6,147 nucleotides of DNA from JAOPZY01 sp036495025 (GTDB taxonomy: Bacteria; Actinomycetota; CADDZG01; JAHWKV01; JAOPZY01), in NCBI GenBank assembly GCA_036495025.1, contig DASXNO010000299.1:1-6147 (forward strand), given 5' to 3'. Of this stretch, positions 4,934-6,147 are shown piece by piece. The translations under genes and the position numbers were made by a program. Under the pieces are notes generated by a model that did no database searches, was not told the origin of the DNA, and saw nothing but the letters and a program-made list of their open reading frames with translations. Positions within the stretch are counted from its first letter, which is position 1. The number at the start of each line of letters is the position of its first letter.

Positions 4934-6147
4934 GTGGACAAACCCAGGGACTACCTGCAGCCGACCCTGGACTGGGTGATCGGCTACCTCGAGTCGGTCC
5001 GGGACCTGCCCGTGGCGGCACGGGTCGCTCCGGGCGACGTCGTGCGGGCGCTCCCGGGCGCTCCTCCCTCGTCGCCGGAGGAGCTCTCCGCGATCCTCGA
5101 GGATCTGGACCGGGTCGTCCTGCCGGGCGTCACCCACTGGAACCATCCGCGGTTCTTCGGCTACTTCGGGTTGACCGGGTCGCTGCCCGGCATCGCCGGG
5201 GAGCTGATCGCCGCCGCCCTGAACACCAACCACATGCTGTGGCGGTCCTCGCCGGCCGGCAGCGAGCTGGAGGAGGTGGCGGTGCGGTGGCTGGCGCAGC
5301 TCCTGGGCCTGCCGGAGTGGTTCGGCCTCATCAATGACACCGCCTCGACCGGCACCTTCACGGCTCTGGCCACGGCCCGCCACCGCGTCGACCCGGCTGC
5401 CCGGTCCCGGGGCCTTGCCGGAGGGCCGGCGATGGCGGTCTACACGTCGGACCAGGCCCATTCCTCCGTCGACAAGGCGGTGGTGGCGCTGGGGATCGGC
5501 ACCGACAACCTTCGGAAGATCCCCACCGATGCCGAGTTCCGGATGGACCCCGGCGCCCTCTCGGCCGCCATCGCCGCCGACGTGGCGGCAGGTGTCCGGC
5601 CGGCCGCCGTCGTGGCGACGGTCGGGACGACGGCGACCACCAGCATCGACCCCGTCGACGCCATCGCCAGCGTCTGCAAGCGGGAGCGGGTCTGGCTGCA
5701 CGTCGACGCCGCCTATGGCGGGGTGGCCGCCGCGGTGCCCGAGCTGCGCTGGATCCTGCGGGGGGCCGAACGGGCCGACTCCCTCGTGGTGAACCCCCAT
5801 AAGTGGCTGTTCGTGCCGATCGACTGCAGCGTGCTCTACCTGCGCGACCCGGAGGCGACCCGGGAGGCGTTCTCCGTCGTGCCCGACTACCTCCGCAGCA
5901 CCGAGGGCGTACCCAACCTCATGGACTACGGCATCGCCCTCGGCCGGCGGTTCCGGGCACTGAAGCTGTGGATGGTCATGCGGTCGATGGGGACCGAGGG
6001 CATCGTGGCGGCGCTGCGGGAGCACGTCCGGCTGGCGCAGCTCCTCGCGGGCTGGGTCGCCGCCGAGCCTGGCTTCGAGCTGGCGGCGCCGGTCCCCCTG
6101 TCGGTGGTGAACTTCCGGTGCACGCCGCCGGGTGTCGGCGGCGAGGA
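4934..6147 (+). CDS. Group II PLP-dependent amino acid decarboxylase (aromatic-L-amino-acid decarboxylase-like), 3' end outside window
   Basis: The window holds 404 residues of an enzyme usually about 470-490 long, with no stop before the end. GTG at 4934 is the only start after an in-frame TGA at 4898. It has no visible Shine-Dalgarno and lies 10 bp after the regulator stop, so coupled translation is likely. The protein begins MDKPRDYLQPTLDWVIGYLES, as in the family. It catalyses PLP-dependent loss of CO2 from an L-amino acid to give an amine, in the cytoplasm. Key residues are visible: His176 in TSDQAHSSVDKA (ring stacking), Asp258 in HVDAAYGG (pyridine nitrogen), Lys290 in NPHKW (Schiff base) and Tyr319 in VVPDYLRST. 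Tyr319 is 29 residues after the lysine, as for human Lys303/Tyr332, and argues for decarboxylation rather than aldehyde synthesis. GRRFRALKLW (337-346) is also typical. Pocket positions differ from the human enzyme (YFGL instead of YFPT at 77-80; NTNHMLW at 97-103), so the substrate is open. Confidence 0.92.
   Translation, partial: MDKPRDYLQPTLDWVIGYLESVRDLPVAARVAPGDVVRALPGAPPSSPEELSAILEDLDRVVLPGVTHWNHPRFFGYFGLTGSLPGIAGELIAAALNTNHMLWRSSPAGSELEEVAVRWLAQLLGLPEWFGLINDTASTGTFTALATARHRVDPAARSRGLAGGPAMAVYTSDQAHSSVDKAVVALGIGTDNLRKIPTDAEFRMDPGALSAAIAADVAAGVRPAAVVATVGTTATTSIDPVDAIASVCKRERVWLHVDAAYGGVAAAVPELRWILRGAERADSLVVNPHKWLFVPIDCSVLYLRDPEATREAFSVVPDYLRSTEGVPNLMDYGIALGRRFRALKLWMVMRSMGTEGIVAALREHVRLAQLLAGWVAAEPGFELAAPVPLSVVNFRCTPPGVGGE

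Noticed and set aside
2392..4941. An 849-codon open frame on the minus strand covering almost the entire regulator gene.
   Set aside because: Its protein is low-complexity and rich in Pro, Arg, Gly and Gln with no recognisable domain. The plus-strand frame carries complete HTH, NB-ARC and TPR motifs. Long antisense frames are expected opposite GC-rich genes.
4853..6025. A 390-codon open frame on the minus strand opposite the decarboxylase.
   Set aside because: The plus frame shows all PLP-enzyme motifs through to the window end. The antisense product is His/Gly/Arg/Asp-rich and matches nothing I recognise.

Overview
The window is GC-rich DNA with dense, mostly well-recognisable genes. A cytoplasmic XRE/NB-ARC/TPR regulator, a two-helix PH-domain membrane protein, GTG and TTG starts and strong G/C third positions point to a high-GC actinobacterium or a close soil relative. 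This assignment comes from gene style only, since no rRNA or tRNA is present.

Left part (1-1700, + strand): the C-terminal 432 residues of the glutamate synthase large subunit (GltB), with its 3Fe-4S cysteines and beta-helix domain. It runs directly into a small hotdog acyl-CoA thioesterase of the YdiI/MenI type. The thioesterase start (TTG) appears to overlap the gltB stop (TGA), so the two are probably co-transcribed and translationally coupled. No gltD follows.

Middle (1719-2583): a minus-strand gene for a small membrane-anchored bacterial PH-domain protein converges on the thioesterase with 18 bp between the stops. Its 5' side faces a 331-bp divergent intergenic region, the most structured non-coding DNA here. 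That region holds three copies of TGGTCGG (two direct, one inverted), a 53-bp imperfect palindrome, a small GC hairpin and an AT-richer stretch before the next gene.

Right part (2584-6147, + strand): a 779-residue STAND regulator (XRE-type HTH, NB-ARC ATPase, five 40-residue TPRs) is followed after 10 bp by a group II PLP-dependent decarboxylase cut off by the window end. The decarboxylase retains the stacking His, the PLP Asp, the Schiff-base Lys and the active-site-loop Tyr expected of a true decarboxylase, but several substrate-pocket positions differ from the animal aromatic amino acid decarboxylase. The layout suggests a ligand-gated STAND regulator controlling amine formation and perhaps the divergent PH-domain gene. 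That link is inferred from position only. I saw no CRISPR array, insertion sequence, tRNA or phage gene.
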